A stretch of DNA of 64,000 nt, taken from NCBI GenBank assembly GCA_036936605.1, contig JAUPFV010000005.1, positions 236,603,591 through 236,667,590 of the forward strand, read 5' to 3'. The translations under genes were made by a program, and so were the position numbers. Within the stretch, counting starts at the first letter, position 1, and each line of letters opens with the position of its first letter. The DNA comes from Limnanthes douglasii subsp. nivea (Eukaryota; Streptophyta; Magnoliopsida; Brassicales; Limnanthaceae). Below, in pieces: positions 1 to 10,244 of the stretch. The notes below the pieces were generated by a model. The model made no database searches. It saw nothing but the letters and a program-made list of their open reading frames with translations, and was not told the DNA's origin.

Positions 1-544
1 ATAAAAGTCTTATATGAACAATTGTAAAAATATAAGACTGATTTTAATCTAGTTATAAATATAGTGGGTTAAAGTGCAGTTAACCCATTTTTATACTTCA
101 GTTACTCTAAGTCTGTTCGCCTATATATAATGTCCAAAGTTGAACTTAATGAGGATGATCAATTTGCCAACTATCTTCTTTTACTTAACTTTCTCTCTCT
201 AAAATCAATTTCCCTCTTCATCTCTCTTTGGAACCAGATTTCATCCGACCATATACAACTTTTATATATTTAGAAGTTTGTTAAATTTTTTTTTCCAAGA
301 AATAAATTTTTTATTGATGTTAAAAGAAATTTTACATATGTTCAAGGTTACATATGTTTGATAAAGTTCTACAATTTTGTGATTTATAATCTTGTATCTT
401 CTTCACAATCTTCTACACCATCTTATAACTTCTAATCAACCACTCTTAAATCTTACACCATCTTCTTGCTTCACCCCATCCTCATATTCCTTTACCTGCA
501 AAACAGAAACAATGTAGGTCAAGTTTTTCAACTTGCCAAGCAAA

Positions 545-1103
545 TTAGTCATCTTCTAAAAATCTAAAATAACCCAAGTTTAAAGATTCAAGCAAGGTGA
601 TTGCGGTCAATTCATTCATTGAATGATTTGAATCAACTGTAAATTCAGATTGTATCTTAAGTGCGTGTTTTGCCACCCAATCATGTGTGGTTTTATTAGT
701 GTTCTGCAATATTGAAGTATTTGTTCTAAATACCAAGGATATCTACCTACTGCAAATTTAGTAGTTTATTAATCCTAGATATTGTTTTCAAAGGTAGCTT
801 AACAGACTGTAAATAATATGTACGGTATGACATTAAAACAGAGTTTATTAGTGTTATTTTGCCTTCAAATGATAAGTTTTTAGAATTCCAATCTGAGATT
901 TTACATCTTATCTTATCCACTAGTTTCTCAAAGTGAGTTGAATGATTGTTTAAGTGAATTGGAATACCTAGATAAGTAAATGGAAGATTTGCATGCTTAA
1001 AACCTAAAACTCTTTCTAATGACTTTATTTCTAACCGATCTTCTAACATTAACATTAAAAGGGCCTTTTTTAGCTTTGCTTTGTTTTGGTGAGGTTGGTT
1101 CAC
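545..1103 (-). pseudogene. LINE ORF2 remnant (end of reverse transcriptase and of RNase H)
   Basis: Two scraps of the LINE polyprotein. At 747-1060 the frame reads 'LPFTYLGIPIHLN', then 'KISDWNSKNLSFEGKITL' and 'SVLMSYRTYYLQ'. These are the conserved segments just after the reverse transcriptase core in plant LINEs. At 545-736 a shifted frame reads 'HDWVAKHALKIQSEF', like the end of the LINE RNase H domain. Endonuclease, the RT catalytic YADD region and most of RNase H are absent. There must therefore be at least two internal deletions, one at about 1015-1030 fused to ORF1 and one near 740. It is nonfunctional. Confidence 0.8.
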
Positions 1104-2505
1104 TTAAACTAGATCTTATTATAGGTACATGTTCTGTTTCAACCAAAACTTCTGCCTCTTCATCAGATAAAACATTAAAAGGGTTATTTAATTTGATAGT
1201 CTCAATAACATCTAATATGTCCTTATTAGATATTTCAACTGGTTCTTTTAATTGGTTAAACCTTATCTTATTACCACTCTGCTCATTTATATCATGTATT
1301 TTAGGTGATTCATTTACATTAACTATTTCATTTATTTCTTGAAAATCTACTGCCCTATCAGGTAAGTTGAATATTATATTATTTCCAATTTCTTTTCCTC
1401 CTGTTAAAATTTTACCCTTTCCATTCCCTTCTTCATAGTTTTTATCATTATCCTTATATTCAAACTGTGTGTTATTTTTATGGGATTCATTTCCATTATC
1501 TATTTCCTTTATCTGATTACTATTTACTTCCCTAACAGGTGTACTAGATATCGCATTATTTTCTACAGTTTCTCCTCCTATTAAATTTTCATCTTTTTCA
1601 TTATTTGCTTCATGGTTTGTATCATTTACTTTATATGTAGCTTCAGTGTGACTTCCATTATTAATGTCTGTTTGTTTTTTAGGTACCCAAATTTCTTTAG
1701 TGTCTCTGTTTTTCTTAAAGTTTTGCTCATATTCTTCTTTTTTACAGTATTTTTCTTGATGCCCTATGTGCTTACAGGTTTTACAATAAAAAGGTTTTTT
1801 CAAGTAATTAACATTTTGCCAGAAACCATCCTCTTCTCCAAAGCATATCCAAATGCTTTGGGGAAGAGGCTTAGAAATATCAGTTAAGACCCAAGCTTTA
1901 CAGTTATTATACACAACAATATTATTTTTAGGAACCCATACTGCTAAAGGCAATCCAATTGCTTTAGCAATATGGGTTATAGAGTCAGGGTTATAAAATA
2001 TTTCAGGCAGTTTTGGTAAAGAGATCCAAAGAGGAGCCACTCGTGATTCTTTTTTTGGGTGAAAATCAGGGGACCACTTAAGTATTCTAAATGACAGTTT
2101 GCCTATAGTTCTAATGTTTTTACTCCAAAAAGTTTTCACATCTTCAATTTGATCAAATTCTATGAAAAAATGCCTATAATCCCATTTGTAAATGCTATAT
2201 GCTCTTATAAACCTAAATGCAGCAGCATACAATTTGAACTCGTTGAGAGTGGGACTCCCAAACGAGAACTTAGCCACCAACACAGTTTTAGAAAGATTTG
2301 AGAGAGCGAACTTATCTGTTTGCAAGAAAGTCACTGACTTGCAATCCTCGTGCTCCTCGTGCAAAACGTCCTTGTGAATGAACTCCTTTCTGCCTCCAAC
2401 CGTCTCAGCAAAAGATTTTTTGCCTCCATTATGCTCGAACACTGGGTTCATAACCAGTTTTGGGGAACTGGAACCCTTCAAAGGCGGAAAATCCTCTTTT
2501 TCCAT
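997..2505 (-). CDS. LINE ORF1 protein: DUF4283 domain plus CCHC zinc knuckle
   Basis: An uninterrupted 502-residue ORF. The region from about residue 60 to 225 resembles the DUF4283 domain of plant LINE ORF1 proteins. It includes a run of aromatic residues and the phrase 'APLWISLPKLP'. A CCHC knuckle follows, 'CKTCKHIGHQEKYC' (C-x2-C-x4-H-x4-C), expected to bind element RNA. The C-terminal half is polar, Asn/Glu-rich and probably disordered, ending in a basic patch (SVRNKVIRKS). The last few codons appear to come from the other side of the ORF2 deletion junction, near 1015-1030, so the natural C-terminus may be slightly different. It is the only transposon ORF in the window that is still open over its expected length. 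The start is the first Met of the frame. Confidence 0.85.
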   Translation of the reverse strand: MEKEDFPPLKGSSSPKLVMNPVFEHNGGKKSFAETVGGRKEFIHKDVLHEEHEDCKSVTFLQTDKFALSNLSKTVLVAKFSFGSPTLNEFKLYAAAFRFIRAYSIYKWDYRHFFIEFDQIEDVKTFWSKNIRTIGKLSFRILKWSPDFHPKKESRVAPLWISLPKLPEIFYNPDSITHIAKAIGLPLAVWVPKNNIVVYNNCKAWVLTDISKPLPQSIWICFGEEDGFWQNVNYLKKPFYCKTCKHIGHQEKYCKKEEYEQNFKKNRDTKEIWVPKKQTDINNGSHTEATYKVNDTNHEANNEKDENLIGGETVENNAISSTPVREVNSNQIKEIDNGNESHKNNTQFEYKDNDKNYEEGNGKGKILTGGKEIGNNIIFNLPDRAVDFQEINEIVNVNESPKIHDINEQSGNKIRFNQLKEPVEISNKDILDVIETIKLNNPFNVLSDEEAEVLVETEHVPIIRSSLSEPTSPKQSKAKKGPFNVNVRRSVRNKVIRKSFRF

Positions 2506-2899
2506 CAGATTATCTTTCCAGATCTTACAAATTCGACCGAAACTGACTTCAATCTCAGGATGAGATTAAAGAGAATGCTTAAAACAACAAGAATTTGGGT
2601 TTTTTAGTGAGTGATCTTGAATCTCAGGGTAAGATTCAAGATTTTAGGTTTTCTGTGGATGAAAAATTTAGGATTTTTTGTCGAAAGATCTTGAATCTCA
2701 GGGATGAGATCCAAGACTATCGCATCTGATCGATTCTTCAGCGAGATGTAAAAGAAACGACAGATGTAAAGGCTCTGTAGTTAGGAATGAGATTTAGGGT
2801 TTGCGAGAAAAACTTTAGGTAGGGTTCGTCAATTTAGAAGTTTGTTAAAAAATGATAAACTAGATTTATGTTTTGCACAATATAATAAAACATAATAAA

Positions 2900-2933
<34 letters not shown>
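2900..2933. repeat. (AAT)n microsatellite
   Basis: About eleven copies of ATA/AAT in a row, about 50 bp beyond the LINE's upstream target duplication. Confidence 0.9.
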
Positions 2934-2936
<3 letters not shown>

Positions 2937-5900
2937 TAGTTCAAAGATAAACTAACAAATTGCTAACCAGACGGTAAAAAAAAGTTCCAAACCAAATTCA
3001 AAATTGGTAAAATACAGCTTAAAAGTTTATACATAACCAAAGATATTATTCATAAAAAGATAAGAGTAAGAGTAAAGTTTTAAACTTCTTCATTTGGTGT
3101 CGTGATATCATCGTCGGTATTAAAAACACGGTGTCGTGATATCATCGTCGGTATTCAAAACACGTGTTTTATTTGCCTTTTCGTTTATTTCGTCGTCTGC
3201 TGTTGTTTCTTCTTTCTCTTGAGAAAATACATCATTATCGGTAGAAATTGTGTCAGAGGAGATTTTGTTCTCAGCATTTGATTGACGGCGATGATTGTCA
3301 TGAATACATAATAAATAATGATATAGATTGACATTAGGATTGTGTTAGAGAAGAAGGTTTGTCTGTTTTTTCATAATAAATTAGTGGGCTTTGTCCAAGA
3401 TTTTATAGATTATATTTTTCTTCACCTTTTGCTTAATTTGTTCAATTTAAAGTTCTTTGTTTTTTGGCAGAAATTTATGTAGACGTCTTTAGCTCGTCGA
3501 TTTGTGATTTCAAATTGTTTATCTCCAATTGAAGCTTATTGACAGAAGTGTGATGCGAATTGGAATCATTTTCCAATTTATCTATTAACAGAAGTTATCT
3601 CCAATTGTTCCAAAGAAGAAAGTTAAAGTCCAGGTGTGAATTATTATTTTTAATGATGATGACGTTTCTTTACTAAATTCGATGTTTATGGTAGGATTTT
3701 TTTTATCAAAAGCAAATTTTAGAATTTAACTAATAGCCCATAAAAGAAACAACTCTGAAAAGATAAGATGATGCAATTAGGATATTATATATTTGAAAAA
3801 AAAATTAAATAGAAAAGCAATATATTTGAAAAAAAAAAATTAAATAGAAAAGCAATTGCATACTAACCTCTAGCGTAATTTTCATCTTACGTTTAACGAG
3901 GTTAAGAATAGATAAGAAACAATAATATAATTCATAATAACGGTTTCAAAAGTAATCCGGTTAAAAATTAGGATCCAGGTTTGACGATGATCAAACATAT
4001 ACAATTGGAGAATTTAACATATCAATGTTAACATCCGAAGAAGGAGGTAAGATATTTTTTCTTAAAAAGAAGGGGTTTTGTCGATAAAAAGAGTAGTGGT
4101 GTCTTTACAAGCATGAGTTTGAACGTTGGTGGAAAGAATTGTTTTTTTTATGAAGGATCGTGATTTTTTTTCTGTTTTTTTAGGTTTTGAAGTGAGAGTA
4201 CCGTCATCAACATCATTATGTTTTTTGATTGAATTTTCCATTTTAGTAGAAATGGGTAAAATCAGACCTGATTCAGATTCTTTTCCAAAACGATTTTGAA
4301 GAAGATCAACTATGAACGTTTATTCTATAAGAGACTTGGTGTTAGAATTTATCACATCAAATTTTTCCATAACTAAACTCTTTCCGATGTCCAAAATTAT
4401 AAACGAGTAGAAAGATTGTGATACTGATATTTCAAATATGATAAGGTACAACTGAAAGTCGAGTCAAAACATTATTTTTAAAAGCTTGATCTTTCCAAAT
4501 CTTTGCTAAAACACAATCTTATGTACGAAAAAACAAAATACAAATAATGGGGTTGTTAATAATGTAATGGTTTAAATAAAATGTAAATGGTAAATAGAGT
4601 ATTAAAGCAATATTACATTTTGTCACCCTGTTTAGACTTGACCAATCCTTTCTAGTGTGCTCGATCCCCAGTTTCCACTAACATAAAATAAGTATATTTT
4701 TCATGAGTAGTGAGAGTCGTGTAATCTTACAATATGATGCTTCTTGGATCAATGAAGTAGTAAAACAATGATCTTGACACTTTATTAATTTTACATTGAG
4801 TGAGAATTTCATAAATTTAGATGATTCTTTATGAAGAAGTAATTACGCTAGCAAACGTCCTTCGACCATTTGGAGTAAGCTCATTATGGAAAATCCTACA
4901 CCCTTAGAATCATTCTATATTTTAGGATGAAGTGAAAACCGTACACCACAATGTAAAGTTCTGTAAAAGAATCACACTTCATCGTTAACAACATCATAAG
5001 GGTGATCTCTTGGTTATGTAGATCAAATTGTAATGTCGTAATGAGTACCACATTTTAAATAGATAAGATTTTTTTATTTCTCTTTATTAGTAGGATAGAC
5101 TAGATTTTATTTAATAAAAAACGTTTGGAAAAAAATAAATTTCGGTTGGGAGGCAGCAACAGGAGAAGGATTGTTGGACGATGATGTGATGTTGAGTTTT
5201 AATATTTCAAAAGGTGTTGGAATGTCGCCATCATATATAAGTTTCATTGGTTTTGTAAATAAAATCTTCGAGTAGGTTTTAATCTTGCGATTAAAGGTAT
5301 GATTATTTACAAGGACTTGTTTAGTTTCTGACCTAGATTTATTAAGACTATTAGAAGAGGTATTTGCCAAACTTGTTTTCAAACTACTATTAGTTGAATA
5401 TTTTGAAGAACTAGCTTCTTCTTATTGGCCACTAGGTTGGTCATTATGAGAATCTGATAAGAAAACACATCGTCTTAAGAAATAATACTTCACTCAAAAA
5501 GAAATATCGCATTCGCATTAAGCACAAGGTAAAGCTTCGTGTTAAATGAAGGTAAGATAAAATGATACTTTAGGAAAAAATCATTTGAAGTGTCGTCCAA
5601 AGCTAGTGACAAGGTAAAACATCGTCTTGAACGACCAAGACGTAGATGACTTAAGGTTACAGTGATTAGGTTTAGATAATGATCACATGTTATGAAGTTG
5701 GATAATGTAAAATACTTGAAGTTGACATAATAATATAGAAGATGATGAGATGATTAAAGTTAGACGATGGTCAGATAATAGAAATATAGATGATGTAAAG
5801 GACTTGGAGATGAGGAAAAATCATGAACAAGTTAATTTGAAGGCAAAAATCAATGTGGCTGATAGAATATCTGAGAAGTTTCTAGGTGATTATATTAGAT

Positions 5901-6421
5901 TTCTAATATACCATGGACGTTTAAAAGTTAAAATTATAATATAATAAATGGATGAATAACATGTATCATAAAATACACTTTTCATTCATTCTTAGAATTT
6001 GGGATACTAAGATACCACAAATACAGTTGTTATCATTTCGTGAAGAGGTTGAACACTATTTTGAAAGTAATAATCATTATACGAAGAAATAAAACACTAA
6101 TTTTAGGGTAATAATGAATAATAAATCGTGTCTTCTTTCATTCTTGAGTTGCATAGACTTGATAGTCATTTGCATTCTCTTTAACAAAATTATCATCCAT
6201 CAATTTAATATTTGAAGCATGGTCTTTTAGAAGATAAAGTTTATTATGAGATTGATCCATATTAATAATCTTAAAATATGAAAAATCCATATTCATGTTG
6301 GTCTGTTATTATTAATATAAATAATTATATAATTAAATTTATCTCCTAATTATTTTTACAAATAGATTAAAATATAATAAAAATATTTAAACGACCATGA
6401 AAGTTGAAACATGTTTAGAGA
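2937..6421. other. AT-rich intergenic stretch, no gene recognised
   Basis: No ORF here has a recognisable domain or plausible splice structure. Small open frames at 5107-5382 (minus) and 5750-5944 (plus) show no family features. Two short tandem duplications lie inside: a 34-bp unit twice at 3096-3163 (starting GGTGTCGTGATATCATCGTC) and a 34-bp A-rich unit twice at 3787-3854. Confidence 0.6.
3096..3163. repeat. 34-bp tandem duplication
   Basis: Two nearly identical adjacent copies of a 34-bp unit beginning GGTGTCGTGATATC. The copies differ by one base near the end. Confidence 0.85.
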
Positions 6422-6771
6422 AATGTTTAAGGGGTAAAAAACACCACTGGTCTCTCACGTTTCCCACTTGTAACAAGTTCGTCCTTTTTCTTTGGGGCTG
6501 TAATAAAGTGGTCCCTCGTGTTTCGAAAAGCAGAACAAAACGGTCCTTATTGACCTCAGCCTAAATTTTCTACCACTAATGTCCTTTGACCAGCCACATC
6601 AGCGATCCACGTGGGATGCTGACGTGGCAGCAGTAAAAAAAATAAAAATATGTTTTACTTTTACCCAAATATCTTAACCCTAACTCTACCCATAATCCGG
6701 CCCAACCAACCAAAAAACTCGATAAGCCCATCTACCTTGAACCCAATTTCTATTCCTCTCTCTCTCTTTCC

Positions 6772-7220
6772 ATGGATTCCTTGGTAGCCAGCTACACCTC
6801 TTCAGACGAGGAAGACGATCAACAGCAAAGACCCAAACAAGAATCTCTTCCATCTTCCTTTATTTCTTCCCCTCAATATCCTCAACTTCCCTCTTCTTTA
6901 TTTTTCATTCCTGCACCCAAACGAAACCCTAAAACTACCAAAACCCTAATCAAAGATGACGATGCTATCCCAAGACCTAAGACCTTTCCCGTCTTCTCTT
7001 CTATTCCATAATCAAAATCGAATATTTTGCAGCACTCGACGTAAAACCCTAAAAGAATCATCCAATTGAGGCTTACTATTAATCCGATAAAATCCAACAA
7101 GTCTGACGAAGACGATGATACGCGACGTTAGGTGTCGTTCCTTCTTCTGGCTCAAATCAGAGATCGATCATCGAAGTAGAAGCTCCAAGTTCGACTTCGG
7201 TTACTACAATAGACTTTAAA
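6772..7220 (+). pseudogene. captured 5' fragment of a PRCC-like gene
   Basis: An ORF starts MDSLVASYTSSDEEDD and continues with Pro/Ser-rich sequence and 'SLFFIPAPK'. This resembles the N-terminus of PRCC-like proteins, which begin with a short 'SLVxYxSSDE' acidic motif followed by 'LFxxLPxPK'. The ORF stops after 79 codons. Further PRCC-like Ser/Glu-rich wording (for example 'RSIIEVEAPSSTSV', about 7150-7200) follows in another frame, so the captured piece is longer than the ORF and broken. It lies wholly inside the MULE. The family call is from motif memory only. Confidence 0.55.
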
Positions 7221-7390
7221 AATGACTATATGATTAGACAACTGCTAGTAATTTAATGATGATGGTAGGACCAATTCATTTTGATTTGATGTATTATAGC
7301 TTTATTATTTATTTAAAATGCTATCCACTTTACTTTTAGTTTTATAAATGTATTATTTCTCTATTTCAGATCCCATAAACACCATATTTA

Positions 7391-7417
7391 ACTCTCTCTC
7401 TCTCTCTCTCTCTCTCT
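7391..7417. repeat. (CT)n microsatellite
   Basis: About thirteen CT dinucleotides between the two captured gene fragments. Similar pyrimidine tracts are common in plant 5' leaders, so it may belong to the captured PMD gene's leader. Confidence 0.9.
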
Positions 7418-7442
7418 TTTCCTTATTCAGTAAATCATTACA

Positions 7443-7790
7443 ATGGAGGAATCAGCGCACACCATTGTTGAAGAAATAAAATAACTATTAATGTCAATAA
7501 CTTCTAAAGACCCAATCCTAAAAATGCTTGTTTCTTAAAACCCTCTGCAACTTGTGCCAATGATACTGTTGCCGATCCTCCATTTCAGTTCCGTGCTGAT
7601 TTGACACTCACAGCCAACATAAAAATCAAATACCGTTCGTGGAGAGCACCACACCCTCTTTGGAAAGAGTGGGTTACAAAGATGGCTGATTTCCATGCAC
7701 CCACTTGGAGAAAATTAGGAATTTACAAATCAATAATCGTTTCCACATACACAATCAAGAGGAGAAGGAATTGGGATTAGGTTTAGTCTT
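7443..7790 (+). pseudogene. captured 5' fragment of a plant mobile domain (PMD/MAIN-like) gene
   Basis: It starts MEESAHTIVEEIK and then shifts frame. Further on it reads 'WRAPHPLWKEWVTKMADF' and 'TWRKLGIYKSII' followed by 'VSTYTIKR'. This is the characteristic beginning of plant mobile domain proteins (PF10536), with Trp-rich 'W..W' spacing and 'GIYxAIxxSTYxIxR'. Stops and frameshifts break it (TAA soon after the start, several more before 7560). It ends before the domain core. PMD sequences are common both in host genes such as MAIN/MAIL and in transposons, so the donor is unclear. It is bounded by the right TIR of the same Pack-MULE. Confidence 0.65.
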
Positions 7791-8820
7791 CTGGTTTAGG
7801 TTGGAATGATAGAGGAGAGAGATAAAATTTAGGGTTACATTTGGGGTTTAGGTGGGAATGAGACAGGGACAAGCTCTTGATGTCGATCTAGGGTTAGAAG
7901 CTGGGCTGGATAAGAGATGAGTTTAGGGCTAACCAGGTTATAATACTAAATGGGTTGGGTTTAAAGGTTTGGAAATAAGGTAAAAGTAAAACTTGTTTTT
8001 ACTTTTTTTACAGTTGCCACATCAGCGTCCTACATGAATCGCTGATGTGGCAGGTCAAAGGGTATTATAGGGACAAAAGTTAGACTGGGGTAAAAAATGA
8101 TGGATTTATTATGGTTTCTAAAACATAAGGGACCCCTTTATTACAGCCTCAAAGGAAAGAGACCAATTTGTTACAAGCGGCAAACGTGAAGGACGACTGG
8201 TGTGTTTTACCCAATGTTTAAGTATTATCTTATTTAACAATTGTTAATCAGCTTTTTTATTTAGTTTTTAAAATTTTAAGAATATTTTAAGCTAAAAACA
8301 TGATTACGATCATCCACTATATTTGTTCGGAAAATAATTATAAGCTTTGGATTTACGCATCACGTGATAGAACGAAGAATATCAATTATAAAGTTTGTCT
8401 AGATGAGGTTATGATTTTTAATGATCATTTTTTTTCTAATTCATCTAAGATGAATGTCGACCTCACACTCTGTCCCAAATTAAATTATGTTCTAGCTTTT
8501 TGTACAATAATTATTGAAAGCCATTATTATTTTTGAAATCGTAAAAGATCTTTATATTTTCATAAATAACCTTTTTATTTAATATTTTTTGACAAGATTT
8601 GAATAACTAATTAAATGATAAAAAAATAAAAATAGTAACCAACAATTAATACCACTTGTAATTTAGATACAACTATTTTGTTTCTAGAACAACATATAAT
8701 TTTAGACAGAACGTGTAATGTATTATGTATTAATTACATCTAAATGTATTTATTATCAACGCATCTCAATGATTTGTTGGAATGAACACGTCTATAACGT
8801 TATGTTTTTTTATATGATTA

Positions 8821-8996
8821 CCCAAAATAAATTTTCTATCAAAAATAAATTTGTATAAAGGAGAATACAAAGAATGTTCATCCCAGCCTAAACCAGTACA
8901 CATGCATTCCCAAAATAAATTTTCTATCAAAAATAAATTTGTATAACGGAGAATACAAAGAAAGTTCATCCCAGCCTAAACCTATACGCATGCATT
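8821..8996. repeat. 88-bp tandem duplication
   Basis: Two adjacent copies of an 88-bp unit starting CCCAAAATAAATTTTC and ending near CATGCATT. A handful of mismatches separate them. No coding function seen. Confidence 0.88.
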
Positions 8997-9024
8997 CAAT
9001 TATTTATTTTTATAAATTTTTATG

Positions 9025-9254
9025 TGTTAAGAGAAACAATCAAACAAGATGCAGAATGATTAGGGACAGAACATGGAATTGTACATTCCCAGGAAGCAAC
9101 TAGGGTTTTGTGTTTTATTAGAAAGTGTTCTTTTTTGTACTGAACTCTTTTTTTTATAATGCAAACCCAAGTAATGCTCTCAATATATAGAGAACTTAGA
9201 GGCCTATATAAGAAAACTTAATACACTGAATATTCTAACATTAATACACTGAAT
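9025..9254 (-). repeat. 3' LTR of the Copia element (inner end truncated)
   Basis: Matches the 5' LTR over about 215-230 bp starting at the outer end. The inner boundary is lost in the deletion that also removed RNase H and the polypurine tract, so the exact end is uncertain. Confidence 0.85.
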
Positions 9255-10235
9255 TATGCCTCATCCTGGTGTGCCTTTGAGATATCGAATAATCCTCATT
9301 ACTGCCTCCATATGGTGTTCCTGAGGATGATGCATGAACTGGCTAACTACTCCCACCGCGTATACAATGTCGGGTCGAGTGTGAGCCAGATAAATCAATT
9401 TTCCCACCAACCTTTGGTACCTTTCTTTACTCGCTGGTCTGGCCCATTAAATTATCTTTAGTTTGTGATTCACAACCATAGGAGTTTCATTTGGTTTGCA
9501 ATCCACCATGCCAACTTCAGCTAATAAATCCAATATATATTTCCGTTGGGAGATATAAATCCCTCATCTTGACCTAAGAACCTCGATTCCTAGGAAATAC
9601 TTCAATCCTCCAAGGTCTTTCATTTCAGACTCCTTGAAGAGGTTTTTCCTAAGAGAGCTAATTTCTTCTTCGTCATTCCCCGTTATAATCATATCGTCGA
9701 CATATATTATAAGACAAGTGACTAATTCTCTTATCTTTTTGTAAAACAAGGTATGATCCTCATTACTCTGTTTGTAGCTATACTGCTTCATTGCCATTGT
9801 AAATCTCTCAAACCAAGCACGAAGAGACTGTTTGAGCCGATATAATGCCTTTTTCAGTTTACATACCTCATTTTCTTGAAAACCATCAGAGAACCTTGGT
9901 GAGGGTTCTATATATACCTCTTCTTCCAAGTATCCATGTAAAAAAGCATTCTTTACATCAAATTGATGAAGAGGCCAATCTTTATTCGCGGCTATTGAAA
10001 GTAAAGCTCTGATAGTGTCAATCTTTGCAACCGGAGAGAACGTTTCAGAGTAGTCTATACCATATGTTTGTGTATATCCTTTGGCAACTAATCTTTCCTT
10101 GTGTCGCTCAATGGTGCCATCAGATTTATATTTTATATTAAACACCCATCTACACCCGACTGCTTTATTCCCTTGTGGTAACACACAATTCTCCCATGTA
10201 CCATTCCTTTTTGGAGCTTCCATTTTGGTATTCAT
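9241..10235 (-). pseudogene. Copia reverse transcriptase remnant (RVT_2)
   Basis: The 9564-10235 frame carries 'GCRWVFNIKYKSDGTIER', 'RLVAKGYTQTYGIDYSET', 'DVKNAFLHGYLEEEVYIE' and the catalytic 'IIYVDDMIITGND'. A frame break at ~9564 is followed by the RT tail through 'RYLKGTPG' at ~9250. The RNase H domain that should follow is absent. Confidence 0.86.
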
Positions 10236-10244
10236 TGCCTCATG

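Larger units (their letters stand above)
286..2831 (-). mobile_element. LINE retrotransposon, internally deleted, with 18-bp target-site duplication
   Basis: Non-LTR retrotransposon read on the minus strand. The 5' end is at 2831 and the 3' end is at 286, where a run of nine T (286-294) is the minus-strand poly(A) tail. The same 18 bases, ATTTAGAAGTTTGTTAAA, lie directly outside both ends (268-285 and 2832-2849), a perfect target-site duplication, so both insertion ends are exact. Inside are an intact ORF1 and only scraps of ORF2. Endonuclease and most of the reverse transcriptase are missing, so this 2.5-kb copy cannot move by itself. About 330 bp of 5' leader precede ORF1. Identity as a LINE is firm from the tail, the duplication and the ORF1/RT content. 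Confidence 0.93.
6432..8212. mobile_element. Pack-MULE: non-autonomous Mutator-like element with long TIRs and captured gene pieces
   Basis: A 1.78-kb element with terminal inverted repeats of about 220 bp. The left end is GGGTAAAAAACACCACTGG and the right end is its inverse, CCAGT...TTTTACCC. The TIRs run into a shared GC-richer block containing GCCACATCAGCG. The direct repeat AATGTTTAAG flanks it exactly (6422-6431 and 8213-8222), fitting the 9-11 bp duplication made by Mutator-like transposases. No transposase is encoded. The interior holds two fragments that resemble cellular genes, making this a Pack-MULE. A relative with the same TIR family lies at 33455-35111. Confidence 0.92.

Noticed and set aside
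1019..2377. Plus-strand ORFs across the first LINE
   Set aside because: They mirror the 502-codon ORF1 on the minus strand and have no family features.
5107..5944. Two ORFs of 64-91 codons
   Set aside because: No motif, no splice context, no composition change. Consistent with chance in AT-rich DNA.
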